The notes under the pieces were generated by a model. The model had not been told where the DNA came from. It made no database searches and was given only the letters and a program-made list of their open reading frames with translations. A program made the translations under genes and the position numbers. Shown here in pieces: positions 36,735 to 46,142 of a stretch of DNA of 64,000 nucleotides (the stretch's first letter is position 1; every line of letters begins with the position of its first letter). Source of the DNA: Bryobacterales bacterium (lineage in GTDB: Bacteria > Acidobacteriota > Terriglobia > Bryobacterales > Bryobacteraceae); assembly GCA_016713735.1 (NCBI GenBank), contig JADJOP010000001.1:124001-188000 (forward strand), in the 5' to 3' direction.

Positions 36735-37966
36735 GGCTGCGTCCGTTCCGCGTGCTGCCCCTGCAGCACCCATTCCAGCGGAAAGCGAACCAGCGTCAGC
36801 GCGCCGATGCGCGGCGGCTTCGGATCTTCGCGCCCGCGTTCGTACAGAACGTAGATGTCCCCCTTCGGCCCCACGTTGATATCGGCATAGCCTGAGTAGC
36901 CGGCGTCGATCACGCGCTTCACCTTCCACGTCGCGCCATCGTCGTCGCTCAATTGCACGGTGAGGTTCTTGCGGTCACGCCCCTTGCCCGGCTCGCCGGC
37001 GGCGCCGCCGCGCATCAGGTTGTCCGGGTTCACAAACAGCAGCCGGTTCGGCCCCCGCGCGCTCGCTTTGCCATACCGCACGAGACTGCCAAAACAGACG
37101 GGCTCGACCAACTCCTCCTGGAATCGCGGCTTCGACCACTTCGTCGCCCCATCGGCGTTGGTCACAATCACGCGCCGGTTGGGCGCGCTTTCCGTGCGCG
37201 AATTGAGCATCACACTGCCATCGGCAAGCTGCTCGGCCACGGTCTCGCTCGGGTTCACCGTGTTGCCGTCGTGCGGAATGGCAACCTCACTCGCGTGCCA
37301 CGTCGCGCCATGGTCGTCACTGTAAATCGTGGCCGCAACTGAAGGATGATGCGCGTTAGCGCCGTCCGCCGTCGACAGCCAGACGGGCACCACAAGGCGT
37401 CCGTTCTTCAGCTGAATCCCGTGGCCAGGGCCCGTGGCCAGCACCTTCCAGTTGTAGGCCCCGCGGAAACCCTCGAACGCGCCGGTAATTTCGACCGGCT
37501 CGGAAAAGGTGCGACCGTCATCCTTGCTGCGCAGATAAAACGCGCGCATGTACTCGACGCAATAGACGAAGTGCACCAGTCCCTTTTTGCGGTCAGGAAT
37601 GGCCACCGGGTTGTTGTAGGTCAGCCCCGGAGGCGCATCCGTGCGCCGCGACTGATACGCGGGGTTCTTCGACGTCAGGCCGGGAACCACGCCGATCACC
37701 TGTTGCGCCGACCACGTAGCCCCGCGATCCGTACTGCGTCGGATCACAATGTCGATGGCGTCCCAATCCGACCCCGTCGTGCGGCGCGCTTCGGCATAGG
37801 CAAGCAGCGTACCCTGTGGCGTCACCGCAAGCCCCGGAATGCGGTACATGAAATAGCCGTTTGTCTGAGCCACGAAGACATCGGAACGCACGGCCTCGGC
37901 CGCACGCACCGGGGCGGCGGCAAGCGCGGCGGGAAGCCAGAGGGCATGGCGGCGAGTAAGGGTCAT
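36731..37966 (-). CDS. Exo-alpha-sialidase-like BNR protein, exported
   Basis: A 411-residue six-bladed propeller of the sialidase superfamily. ATG 37966 (AAGGAA upstream) starts a Tat-like signal (LTRRHALWLPAALAAAPVRA). It has the YRIP motif (YFMYRIPGLAV), the acid/base region LLAYAEAR and four Asp boxes (STDRGATW, SKDDGRTF, SDDHGATW, SDDDGATW). LADGSVMLNSRTE is the second Arg region, and the nucleophile Tyr region is AGYSGYADINV before YVLYERG. This fits a retaining sialidase releasing terminal sialic acid. It starts one base after the upstream sulfatase gene ends. A paralogue lies at 44026-45246. Confidence 0.88.
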   Translation of the reverse strand: MTLTRRHALWLPAALAAAPVRAAEAVRSDVFVAQTNGYFMYRIPGLAVTPQGTLLAYAEARRTTGSDWDAIDIVIRRSTDRGATWSAQQVIGVVPGLTSKNPAYQSRRTDAPPGLTYNNPVAIPDRKKGLVHFVYCVEYMRAFYLRSKDDGRTFSEPVEITGAFEGFRGAYNWKVLATGPGHGIQLKNGRLVVPVWLSTADGANAHHPSVAATIYSDDHGATWHASEVAIPHDGNTVNPSETVAEQLADGSVMLNSRTESAPNRRVIVTNADGATKWSKPRFQEELVEPVCFGSLVRYGKASARGPNRLLFVNPDNLMRGGAAGEPGKGRDRKNLTVQLSDDDGATWKVKRVIDAGYSGYADINVGPKGDIYVLYERGREDPKPPRIGALTLVRFPLEWVLQGQHAERTQP

Positions 37967-37967
37967 C

Positions 37968-39497
37968 TCAGTTCCTTTGCGGTGGTTGGGCGGAATCACT
38001 GGCGGCGCCGGGCTGCCACGTGTAGCTCACTGGATCGAACCGGTAGGCGGACTTCGGCGGCGCGGGCTTGGCTTCACGCGCGGGGATGGAGCGCGCCAGC
38101 CGGTCCACGTGGACGCGCATCGCCGGCTGGCCGGCAAGGTTTGTCCACTCATTCGGATCGCTGCGCAGATCGTAGAGCTCCTCGCCCCCATCCCGGTAGC
38201 GGATGTAGCGCCAGCGGCCATCGTTGACGGCGTAGTTGCCTGGCTGAAAGCCGGTGACGACAGGCTGCATCGAGGCGCGGCGCGGCGACCGCAGCACCGG
38301 CGCGAGGTCCTGCCCGTCCAGCCCGCTTGGCGGCGTCAGGCCGCACAGCGCGGCAAGCGTGGGATACACATCCAGCAGGCTCACCGGCGCATCCACAGTA
38401 GCCGCTTTCTGACGCGGCGCGGCAATCAACAGCGGCACGCGGCAGGCGCGCTCCCACAGCGTCGATTTGTGAAACCGCTCCTTCTCGCCCATGTGGAACC
38501 CGTTGTCTGACCAGAAGACGATCACAGTGTTGTCCGCCTGCCCGCTGCGCTCCAGCGCCCGCAACACGCGCCCATAGAGCGCATCGGCGAAATGGATGGA
38601 GGCCCGGTAGGCGCGCACCGCTTCGGGCCACTTGCTCATGCCCCGCGTGCGTTGGAGGTCGGCCGCCCCTGTCGCGGCAAATCGTCTTCCGGCCGCGGGC
38701 ACATCGTTCAGATCGCCCTCCGCCAGCGCGGGGAGGAAGCGGTCTACCCCAATGGCCTCGCGATATTCGCTCGGAGTGAACCACGGCAAATGCGGCCTGA
38801 AGAGCCCTACGGCGAGAAAAAATGGCTTCGTGTGCGGCTCCGCCAGGAAGCGCTCGGCAAACGCCACAGAGCGGGCATCGCCATACTCACTTTCCGCCTT
38901 GGGCAGCGCGCCCCAATCAAACTCATGCTGCAGCGGAGCCATGCCGTTGTAGGGAACCCCGGGCGGCTTGGGCGTCGGCGGCACGTCGATATAGGTCGCC
39001 GCCGGACGATCCCACGGGTCATCCCACCGGAACGTCTGGAACTCATCCCACACCTGCGGCGGATTGAAGCCGGGCGTATGGTGAAACACCTTGCCCGCCC
39101 CGGCCGCATGGTAGCCGTTGCGCCGCCAGAACTCGGGCATGGTGACCGCGCCGGGCAGCGCCGGCCGCCACCAGTGCCCGTTCTCGTAGATGCCGCTCGC
39201 CCACGGCGCAAGCCCGGTGAGCACAGCCGTGCGCGAGGGATTGCAGAGCGGCGACGCGCAATAGGCATTCCGAAACACCGTGCCGCGCCGGGCCAACGCA
39301 TTGAGCGAGGGCGTAAGCGCGCGCGAGGCCTCGTGCTGCAACCCCGTCCACGTGTTCAGATCATCGGCCACCAGCATCAGCACGTTGGGCCGCCGCCTCG
39401 ACGCGGTCTGCGCAAATGAGGCGAGAGCCGCGGACGCACCAACCGCCGCGCCCGCGCCCATACCGATTAGTTGCCGGCGCGTCATTGGGACCGCCAT
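37968..39497 (-). CDS. Sulfatase, iduronate-2-sulfatase-like, exported
   Basis: A 509-residue sulfatase. The Tat signal is MTRRQLIGMGAGAAVGASAA. The first metal motif is NVLMLVADDLNTW, and the active-site formylglycine precursor is in LCNPSRTAVLTG, again Cys-type. The second metal region is VIVFWSDNGFHMGEK followed by KSTLWERACRVPL. The LCNPSR form with FHMGEK is typical of iduronate-2-sulfatase-like and related glycan sulfatases. ATG 39497 and ATG 39485 are both possible. It starts 3 bases after the TonB receptor gene ends and is followed by the sialidase gene, so it is the second gene of the operon. Confidence 0.93.
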   Translation of the reverse strand: MAVPMTRRQLIGMGAGAAVGASAALASFAQTASRRRPNVLMLVADDLNTWTGLQHEASRALTPSLNALARRGTVFRNAYCASPLCNPSRTAVLTGLAPWASGIYENGHWWRPALPGAVTMPEFWRRNGYHAAGAGKVFHHTPGFNPPQVWDEFQTFRWDDPWDRPAATYIDVPPTPKPPGVPYNGMAPLQHEFDWGALPKAESEYGDARSVAFAERFLAEPHTKPFFLAVGLFRPHLPWFTPSEYREAIGVDRFLPALAEGDLNDVPAAGRRFAATGAADLQRTRGMSKWPEAVRAYRASIHFADALYGRVLRALERSGQADNTVIVFWSDNGFHMGEKERFHKSTLWERACRVPLLIAAPRQKAATVDAPVSLLDVYPTLAALCGLTPPSGLDGQDLAPVLRSPRRASMQPVVTGFQPGNYAVNDGRWRYIRYRDGGEELYDLRSDPNEWTNLAGQPAMRVHVDRLARSIPAREAKPAPPKSAYRFDPVSYTWQPGAASDSAQPPQRN

Positions 39498-39500
39498 TCG

Positions 39501-42500
39501 CTAGAAGTTGTACTTCAGCGCCAACTGCACATTCCGCCCGCCGCTCGCGCCGGTGATGAGCCCGAAGTTCGGATTCGTCACCGCGGCCACAGGCGAGTTG
39601 AGAATCTTGTGGTTGAGCGCGTTGAACGCCTCCAGCCGGAACGTGACGCGATGGCCTTCGCGAATCTGGAACTGCTTGTGCAGCGCCGCATCGAAGCTAA
39701 AGCCCGAGGGGCCTCGCATCGCGTTGTACCCGAGCGTGCCGAAGCGTCGCTCGGCGGCGGCCGCCGTGTTGCTGAAAGCGGCGCGGTTCAGCCAGGTGAG
39801 CGCCGATGGGTTGCGGTTGTACGGGTCATTTCCGGACACATAGTCAGGGCGCTGGCCATCCACCCGCCCGTTGGGATAGAGCAACGCACCCGAGGTGACG
39901 TTAAACGGCAGGCCCGACCTCCACGTCGTGATCGACTGAATCGTCCAGCCGCCCAACACCGCCTTCATCACGCCGCGTTTTCGCCCAGCGAGCCGGCCGG
40001 AATCTGGTAGGAGAAGGTGCTCACGAACCGGTGCCGCAGATCACCATCCTTCACGCCGGTGGAACCGGCGATGTTGTTCGGGTCCTGCAGCGAACCGAGC
40101 GTGAACGTGATCGTCCCGTCCGGCACATAGTAGGCCGTGCTCTTCGCCCACGTGTAGAAGGCCTCGTAACTCAGCCCCTTCTTCAGCCGCTGCGTGGCCG
40201 AGAGCTGCATGCCATGATACGAAATGCGGCCCGCGTTCTCCAGTATGTTCACATCGCCAAACTCCGTCCGCGGGCGCCGCCCCAGCGACGGATTCACCAG
40301 GTTCACGTTGCGCGGCGAGGTCAGGTTCACATTGCGCGTGCCCACATAGCTCGCCTGCAACGCCAGCGTCGGCGTCACCGTTCCCTGCACGCTGAAGTTC
40401 CATTGCGCGCCGTAGCTGTCGCGGCGGTTGTAGTCCATGATCTGGCGCGTGGCCACGAAGTTGGCCGGCAGCAGGTTCGGGTTGCCCGCGATCTGGTTCA
40501 CGATCGACATCGGGAATGGATAAACGGACGGGACATGGGAATGTCGGCCGGCGCGAAGTCGGCCACCAGCGGAAAGCGCGGATCGATAGAGGCCATGTCC
40601 ATCAGGTAAATCGGCACCTGCGGAATGTAGCCCACAGCGCCGCCGGCGCGAAACACCAGCCGCTGGCTGCCGAACGGATCATAGACAAGCCCGATGCGCG
40701 GGCCGAAGTTGTTCCGGTCGGCCACATACATCGCCTCGCGCGAACCGCCGAGGAAGGGTCCGAACGGATCGGAGCTATTGATATTGAACAGGCCTTTCAG
40801 CGGCGGGAAGTACTCATAGCGAACGCCCATGTTCACTTGCAGCCGCGAGGAAAGCCGGAAGTCGTCCTGAATGTAGAACCCGTAGTTGGTGCTCTTCAAC
40901 CCCTTCCCGCCGCCAAACAGCATGCGGATGCGGTTGGGCCGGTCGGCAATCAGGTCGTTCACGCTGTTGTATTGGTGCGTCGGCGCTCCGCCCTGGTCGC
41001 GGTTGTTCATCGCAACGATGATCTCGGCGCCCATCTTGATGGAGTGCCGGCCGCGAATCAGCGTCAGGTTGTCGGCCAGCGTGTAGGTGGTGGGGATGAA
41101 ATGCAGATAGCCGGGCAGGCTGAGGTTCACATTCACTCCGGCGGTGGTGATCCAGGCCGGATAGTTTTCACGCCCTGCTTCATAGCGGAACAGATCCGTG
41201 CGGTTGAAGCCCAGGCGCAATTCGTTAAACACCGTCGGCGCGATACTCCAGTTGTCCTGCACAACGGCGTTGTGAAAACGCGTCGGCAGTGTCTGCCGCA
41301 GCACGGGCGTCAACTGCGGCGTGCTGATGTCCTGGTGGTTATAGCTGTAGCGCAGGCTCAGCCGGTGCTTAGCCAGGTCGATGTCGCCGCGCGTGAGAAA
41401 GGTGTTCTCTTTGTTAATGCGGCGGTCATTGCGCCGGTGAAGCCCAACGAGCGGATTCGCGGTCGGCTCGAAGGTCTTTGGCGAAAGCTCATTGAAGGTC
41501 TTCTGCAGCGCCGGGCTGAGTTGCGCAATCAGCGCCGGAGTGGCGACGTTGCCGGTGGTCTGAGTGGGACTGCGCACCTGCGCCCCCTCATAGTTGAAGA
41601 AGAAAAAAGCCCGGTTGCGAATCACCGGCCCGCCCACATTGCCGCCGAATTGATTAAACCGCAGTGACGGACGCGCCAGCCGCGACCGGTTGCTGAAGAA
41701 GCTGTTCGCATCCAGCTTGTCGTTGCGAAAGAAGTGAAACAGCGATCCGTGGAGCTGGTTCGTGCCGCTCTTGGTCGTCACATTCAGCACGCCGCCGATC
41801 GAACGCCCATACTCGGCCGACATCGCATTGCCCGATGCCTTGAACTCTTCAATCGCCTCCACGCTGATCGTGTTGATCAGTGGACCGCCGCCCGTCGCAT
41901 TCCCCGTCCCCGGCACCTCACCGAGCGACATATCCACGCCGTCCATCAGCAGCGCATTGCCAAACGCCGTCGCGCCGTGAAACTCCATGCCGCCGCGTCC
42001 GCCCGCGCTCGACGAGGGGTTCGACAGCACGCCCGCCTGCAGCCCCACCAGTTGCTGGAAGTTGCGCCCGTTCAGCGGCAGCGATTCGATCCGGCTGCGC
42101 TGCATCGATACGCCCAGGTCGGTCGTGGTGGCGTTCACGATCGGCGCCGTCGACACCACCTCCACGCTCTCGGCCACCTGCCCCAGTTCGAGCTTGATGT
42201 CCACCCTCGGCCGTGTGCCCGTATTGATCTGGAAGGCGGCCGTCGTCGCCTTGCGGAAGCCCTGCTGCTCGGCTTCGAGCGTATACTGCCCGGCCGGCAG
42301 CAAGGGAAATTCGTAGTACCCGGTCTCATTCGTCACCGTGTCGCGCGACACCCCGGTGTCCACATTCTTGGCCAGAATCCGCGCCCCCACCACCGACGCT
42401 CCGGCCGGATCGGTGACATTGCCGACCAGAGAACCACCGCCAATCTGCGCCCACATGAGCGATACGGCGGTGCATCCAAGCACAAAAAGACGAAGCAGCG

Positions 42501-42519
42501 ACCCAGCTGAAGGCAACAT
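39501..42519 (-). CDS. TonB-dependent receptor, Oar-like (two frameshifts)
   Basis: An outer-membrane receptor that should import large ligands for the operon. ATG 42519 (AAAGGAAG upstream) starts a signal peptide, then a carboxypeptidase-regulatory domain (residues 28-105, GNVTDPAGASVVGARILAKN). A plug (SRIESLPLNGRNFQQLVGLQ) and the barrel follow. The frame breaks at GGG 40512-40514, where one extra C on the coding strand joins FIHS to PMSIVNQIAG. It breaks again at TTTT 39978-39981, where one extra A joins GE to KRGVMKAVLGGW. The repaired protein has about 1005 residues and ends in the aromatic strand VQLALKYNF. It is the first gene of the sialidase/sulfatase operon, divergent from the GntR regulator. 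Confidence 0.88.
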
Positions 42520-42548
42520 GGTACTTCCTTTCGTATACCGATAGTCTA

Positions 42549-42581
42549 ATCGATAATATGGCCGATAACCCTTGCTGTCAA
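42549..42581 (-). promoter_or_regulatory. Sigma70-type promoter with overlapping operator word, TonB/sialidase operon
   Basis: On the minus strand TTGACA (42581-42576), a 17-base spacer and TATTAT (42558-42553) form a near-consensus promoter, 33 bases before the receptor ATG. The -10 lies in the word CATATTATCGAT (42560-42549), which recurs upstream of the aldolase/sialidase operon at 46092-46103. On the plus strand the same word gives GATAAT (42552-42557), a plausible -10 for gntR, so the divergent promoters overlap. Confidence 0.65.
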
Positions 42582-42611
42582 GCCAACGCTATGCTAGCGT
42601 TGAGTGCGGCG

Positions 42612-43352
42612 ATGAGGAAGAAAGCACAATCAGGCCGGCCCTCCGCCGGAAGCCTGGCCCACCAGGCCGTAGGGCGCCTTCTGCAAGCCATTTTCGATGG
42701 CACCTATCCGCCCGGCTCCAACCTCCGCGAAATGCGCATCGCCCGTGAGTTCGGCGTCAGCCAGGCCACCGTCCGCGAAGCGCTGCAGCAGTTGGAATCA
42801 GCCGGGCTCGTCACGCGCCAACCCAACATCGGCACCACCGTCACCCGCCTCAGCCCGAAAGAGGTGCGCGAGCGCGTGCAATTGCGCGCCCTCCTTGAGG
42901 TGCGCGCCGCCGAGGACGCCGCCCTCCGCATGGGCGAGGCCGAGTTTCAGGAGTTGGAGCGCAAACTCGCGGCCCTCGGCGCAGCCATCCAGCGCGACTC
43001 GTACTATGAGGCGGCCCAGGCTGACCTCGACTTCCACCGCTTCATCTGGCGCTGCTCGGGCAACGAAACCCTCTGCCACACGCTCGAACAGTTGACCGTG
43101 CCCCTGCTCGCTTTCGTGAGCGTCCTCCGCGCTAATGGGTTACAACACCTCGTCGACGTCACCGCGGCCCACGAACCCCTGCTGGCGGCCTTGCGTTCGC
43201 AGGACAGTGCGCTCATCGCCGAAGCCTTCTCCCGCGCCGCCACCGGTTCCTACGAGGAGTTCATGGACGTGACCGCGTCCTCACGCCGCGCCCAGGCCTT
43301 CGGCATGATGGACCCGCAGGAGCGCGGACCCATCACCAGCGCCGCCAACTGA
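42612..43352 (+). CDS. GntR family regulator, FCD (FadR-C) subfamily
   Basis: A 246-residue transcription factor with a winged HTH (LREMRIAREFGVSQATVREAL) and a C-terminal FCD ligand domain (about residues 90-230) with the metal-site pattern DLDFHRFIW and later TAAHEPLLAAL. FCD regulators usually bind organic acids or sugar acids. The frame also opens at ATG 42558 and ATG 42591, but 42558 lies inside the shared -10/operator word and probably upstream of the transcript start, so ATG 42612 is preferred. None has a strong ribosome binding site. It is divergent from the TonB/sialidase operon and convergent with the RraA-like gene, three bases apart. Confidence 0.88.
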   Translation: MRKKAQSGRPSAGSLAHQAVGRLLQAIFDGTYPPGSNLREMRIAREFGVSQATVREALQQLESAGLVTRQPNIGTTVTRLSPKEVRERVQLRALLEVRAAEDAALRMGEAEFQELERKLAALGAAIQRDSYYEAAQADLDFHRFIWRCSGNETLCHTLEQLTVPLLAFVSVLRANGLQHLVDVTAAHEPLLAALRSQDSALIAEAFSRAATGSYEEFMDVTASSRRAQAFGMMDPQERGPITSAAN

Positions 43353-43354
43353 GA

Positions 43355-44029
43355 CTACTCGACGACCATCTGCCGGAATCCATCGAGCGTGAAGTCTTTG
43401 CCGCGCACAAATTCCATGATCTTCGCTTCACGCGAGCGGACGAGATCCACACACTGCGGCAACTCGGCCTCCACTCCACGAGGCACCGAGATCAAACCGT
43501 TCTCGTCCCCATGCAGCAGGTCACCGGGCATCACCGGCATGCCCAACACCTGCACCGGCACCCCGGCGCGCACAATGCGGAAATGCCCGTGGCTCGCCAC
43601 TGACCCGCGCGCGAAATAGTGGAAGCCCAGCCGCCGCACCTCGGGCAAATCGCGCACCCCGCAATCGCTCACCAGCCCGATCGCCCCCAGCCGCGTGAAG
43701 AACGTCGCCATCACCTCACCGCAATGCGCCGCATAGTCACCGTGCCCGCCAACCTCCTGCAGAACGATGACGGCCGGCTTCGGCGCGGCTTCCACCAGCC
43801 GGTAGAGATCGAGGAAGCGGTCGATCTCAAACGGGCCCGTCTGCGAAATGGTCTCAACCTGCGCCGTCACCGCATAGCCGCACATGCGGCCAAACTCGGG
43901 AAACAGGCAGCGCAGCGCCAGCGGCGTGAAGCCCTCATGGTTCGGCCTCACTTTCAGCAATTCAATCGCGTTGATCAGCGTCGGTGTATCGACGCTGCGC
44001 AGGTATTCCAAATAGTCAGGGTTGGTCAT
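43355..44029 (-). CDS. RraA-like family protein (possible HMG/CHA aldolase type)
   Basis: A 224-residue protein of the RraA/HMG-CHA aldolase superfamily. The key motif is SDCGVRDLPEVRRLGFHYFA, which keeps the Arg-Asp pair used by 4-hydroxy-4-methyl-2-oxoglutarate/4-carboxy-4-hydroxy-2-oxoadipate aldolases. The preceding motifs GHGDYAAHCGEVMATFFTRL and the later PGDLLHGDENGLISVP are also typical. Several members are pyruvate aldolases with divalent metal. ATG 44029 overlaps the stop of the sialidase gene (ATGA), so the two are coupled. With the HpcH/HpaI enzyme two genes upstream, two pyruvate-aldolase families sit in one operon. Confidence 0.82.
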   Translation of the reverse strand: MTNPDYLEYLRSVDTPTLINAIELLKVRPNHEGFTPLALRCLFPEFGRMCGYAVTAQVETISQTGPFEIDRFLDLYRLVEAAPKPAVIVLQEVGGHGDYAAHCGEVMATFFTRLGAIGLVSDCGVRDLPEVRRLGFHYFARGSVASHGHFRIVRAGVPVQVLGMPVMPGDLLHGDENGLISVPRGVEAELPQCVDLVRSREAKIMEFVRGKDFTLDGFRQMVVE

Positions 44030-45246
44030 TTTCGTTTCAGTGAGTCCTTGCCATCGGTGAGCCATTCCACATCCATGCGGACCAGCGTCAGGGCAGCGGT
44101 CTTGAAGTGATTGTCGCCAATGCCGCCGCGCTCGAAGAAGCAGTAGATCCACCCCTTCGCATCCGTGGCCAGGTCCGAGTAGCCCGCCCAGCCGGGCTCG
44201 ATCACCTTCTTCACCATCCACGTGCGGGCGTCATCATAGGAAACCTGAATCGCCAGGTTCTTGCGGTCGCGGTTCTTCCCAGGCTCCGCCACGCCGCCCG
44301 TCTTCTCCAGGTTGTCGGGATTGGAGAAGAGCAACCGGCTCTTGCCGTCAACGGCCAGCGTCGCCATGCTTCCAAAGCAAATCGGCTCCAGCAGATTCTC
44401 ATGGAATTGAGGCGCGGACCAGCCAGTGGCCCCGTCGCCGCTCGTCGTCAGCAGACGCCGGTTCCCCTTTGACTCCGTGCGCACATTCAGCAGCACACGC
44501 CCGTCGGAAAGCTCCGCAGCCGCGGTTTCATTGGGGAACACCCACTCCGGCGTATCCGGCACGGCAATCGCTCCACGCTGCCACGACCGCCCGGCGTCAT
44601 CGCTATAGATCGTGGAGGTCACCGAGGGGCGATGCGCATGGCCGCCCGTTCCTGTCGAAAGCCACACCGGCACCAGCAGCCGCCCGCCGCTCAACTGAAT
44701 GCCATGCCCCGGCCCAGTCGCCAGGACCTTCCAGTTGTACTCGGGCCGAAACCTGTCAAACGTGGCCGTGATCTCCACCGGCTTGCCAAAGCTCTGCCCG
44801 TCGTCGTCACTGCGCATGTAGAACGCGCGCATGTACTCCTGGCAGAACAGAAAGTGCACCGCCCCGGTCTTGCGATCAGCAATCGCGACGGGGTTGTTAT
44901 AGGTGACGTCACTGGGATTGGCCAGGCTCTGCGCCAGCGCCACCGGGTTCTTGCGATGCTCGCCCTCGACCTTCGCAATCACCTTCGCCGCTGACCACGT
45001 CGCGCCGCCATCCGTGCTCCGCCGCAGCACAATGTCGATCGGCCCCCAATCGCCGCGGTCGCTCTTGCGCGCTTCGGCATAAGCCAGCAGCGTTCCCTTC
45101 GCCGTCACCACAATGCCCGGAATGCGGTACAGCGCGTAGCCGCCCGTGCCCGACTGAAACAGATCCGAGCGCCGCGACTCAGCGGCGAAGAGCATCGTCA
45201 TCGAACACAACAGCAGTGCACATCGTTTGATCATAGGAACCCTCAT
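44026..45246 (-). CDS. Second exo-alpha-sialidase-like BNR protein, exported
   Basis: A 406-residue paralogue of the 36731-37966 sialidase. The signal peptide is residues 1-22 (CALLLCSMTMLFAAES). It has YALYRIPGIVV, LLAYAEARKSD, Asp boxes (STDGGATW, SDDDGQSF, SDDAGRSW), the Glu/Arg region FPNETAAAELSDGRVLLNVR and the Tyr region PGWAGYSDLAT before IYCFFERG. It has a conventional rather than Tat-type signal, which separates it from its paralogue. ATG 45246 overlaps the stop of the aldolase gene, and its own stop overlaps the RraA-like start. Whether the substrate is sialic acid or a related nonulosonic acid is not decided by sequence. Confidence 0.87.
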   Translation of the reverse strand: MRVPMIKRCALLLCSMTMLFAAESRRSDLFQSGTGGYALYRIPGIVVTAKGTLLAYAEARKSDRGDWGPIDIVLRRSTDGGATWSAAKVIAKVEGEHRKNPVALAQSLANPSDVTYNNPVAIADRKTGAVHFLFCQEYMRAFYMRSDDDGQSFGKPVEITATFDRFRPEYNWKVLATGPGHGIQLSGGRLLVPVWLSTGTGGHAHRPSVTSTIYSDDAGRSWQRGAIAVPDTPEWVFPNETAAAELSDGRVLLNVRTESKGNRRLLTTSGDGATGWSAPQFHENLLEPICFGSMATLAVDGKSRLLFSNPDNLEKTGGVAEPGKNRDRKNLAIQVSYDDARTWMVKKVIEPGWAGYSDLATDAKGWIYCFFERGGIGDNHFKTAALTLVRMDVEWLTDGKDSLKRK

Positions 45247-46055
45247 ATCGCGTCCGGCATTTGCCCCGGCGCGGCCGTTTCATCGAAAGCCTCGCGGAAG
45301 CGCCGAATGTCGCGCGTCAACGCCGCGGTGAAGAGCGTGATGTCGGCCGACTGCACCGTCAGGTTCGCCCCCATGCGCATCCACTCGATCTGCCGCTCGA
45401 CGCTCAACCAGAAGTGAACACCCGCCCCAATGCGCCGCGCCCGCGCCGTGCGGATGATCTTCTCCACCGCGTTGAGAAACAGCGGATGGTCATACTGCTC
45501 CGGCACCCCCAGGCTCGTCGTCAAATCGTGCGGCCCCACCTGCACCGCATCGATACCCGGCACCTCGAGAATCTCCTCGAGCGCATCCAGCGCCGGAACA
45601 CTTTCAATGTTGATCAGCAGCACATTCCCCGCGCAACGATTCTCCAGATACGACCGCAGCGGCTCCTCCGGCGCGATCCCTTCATGCGTGATCCGCTCCA
45701 GCAGCGCGCCCTTCAACGGACGATGCCGCACCGCGCCCGCCAGCCGCCGCACCTGCTCCGGCGTTTCAATGTAGGGAGCCAGCACACCCTCCGCCCCGCC
45801 ATCCAGCGCCACGCAGGCTTCATACGGATCGGGCGACGGGATGCGCACAATCGGCGCCAGCCCCAGCGCGGCATACGTGCGGCACATCCAGCTCAGCGTC
45901 TCGCGCTCCAGCGGAATGTGCTCCGTGTCGATGAATACAAAATCGATGCCCGTCGACTGCACCGCTTTCACCCAGTGCGGCGACGGCGTCGTGATCAGCG
46001 TTCCATACACGCGTGTACCGGCGTGCAGGGCCGCCCGCAGGGCCAGCCCATTCAT
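45243..46055 (-). CDS. HpcH/HpaI-family pyruvate aldolase
   Basis: A 270-residue metal-dependent class II aldolase that would cleave a 2-oxo-4-hydroxy acid to pyruvate and an aldehyde. FVFIDTEHIPLERETLSWM supplies the conserved Asp and His, APIVRIPSPDPYEA the active-site Arg, and LLINIESVPALDALEEI and VQVGPHDLTTSLG the two metal-binding acids. It uses ATG 46055, with GCGAGG six bases upstream; TTG 46061 is also in frame. It is the first gene of the three-gene operon with the second sialidase and the RraA-like gene, all joined by ATGA overlaps. A promoter with the shared operator word lies just upstream. Confidence 0.88.
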   Translation of the reverse strand: MNGLALRAALHAGTRVYGTLITTPSPHWVKAVQSTGIDFVFIDTEHIPLERETLSWMCRTYAALGLAPIVRIPSPDPYEACVALDGGAEGVLAPYIETPEQVRRLAGAVRHRPLKGALLERITHEGIAPEEPLRSYLENRCAGNVLLINIESVPALDALEEILEVPGIDAVQVGPHDLTTSLGVPEQYDHPLFLNAVEKIIRTARARRIGAGVHFWLSVERQIEWMRMGANLTVQSADITLFTAALTRDIRRFREAFDETAAPGQMPDAI

Positions 46056-46088
46056 CGGCAACCTCGCGGACAGGGAGGTATCGAGAGC

Positions 46089-46126
46089 ATTATCGATAAT
46101 ATGTCATGCCTGCCCGCACCCGTCAA
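46089..46126 (-). promoter_or_regulatory. Promoter and palindromic operator word, aldolase/sialidase operon
   Basis: The perfect palindrome ATTATCGATAAT (46089-46100) overlaps the word CATATTATCGAT (46103-46092, minus strand), identical to the one upstream of the TonB/sialidase operon and in the same orientation, about 37 bases from the start codon. TTGACG (46126-46121) lies upstream; its spacing to TATTAT is 19 bases, or 17 to CATATT. The shared word suggests joint control by the GntR/FCD regulator. Confidence 0.6.
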
Positions 46127-46142
46127 CCCAAATCGCTCCCCC

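Noticed and set aside
39978..40514. Programmed frameshifting in the TonB receptor
   Set aside because: No slippery heptamer with downstream structure is evident, and the same type of one-base run error appears in unrelated genes across the window.
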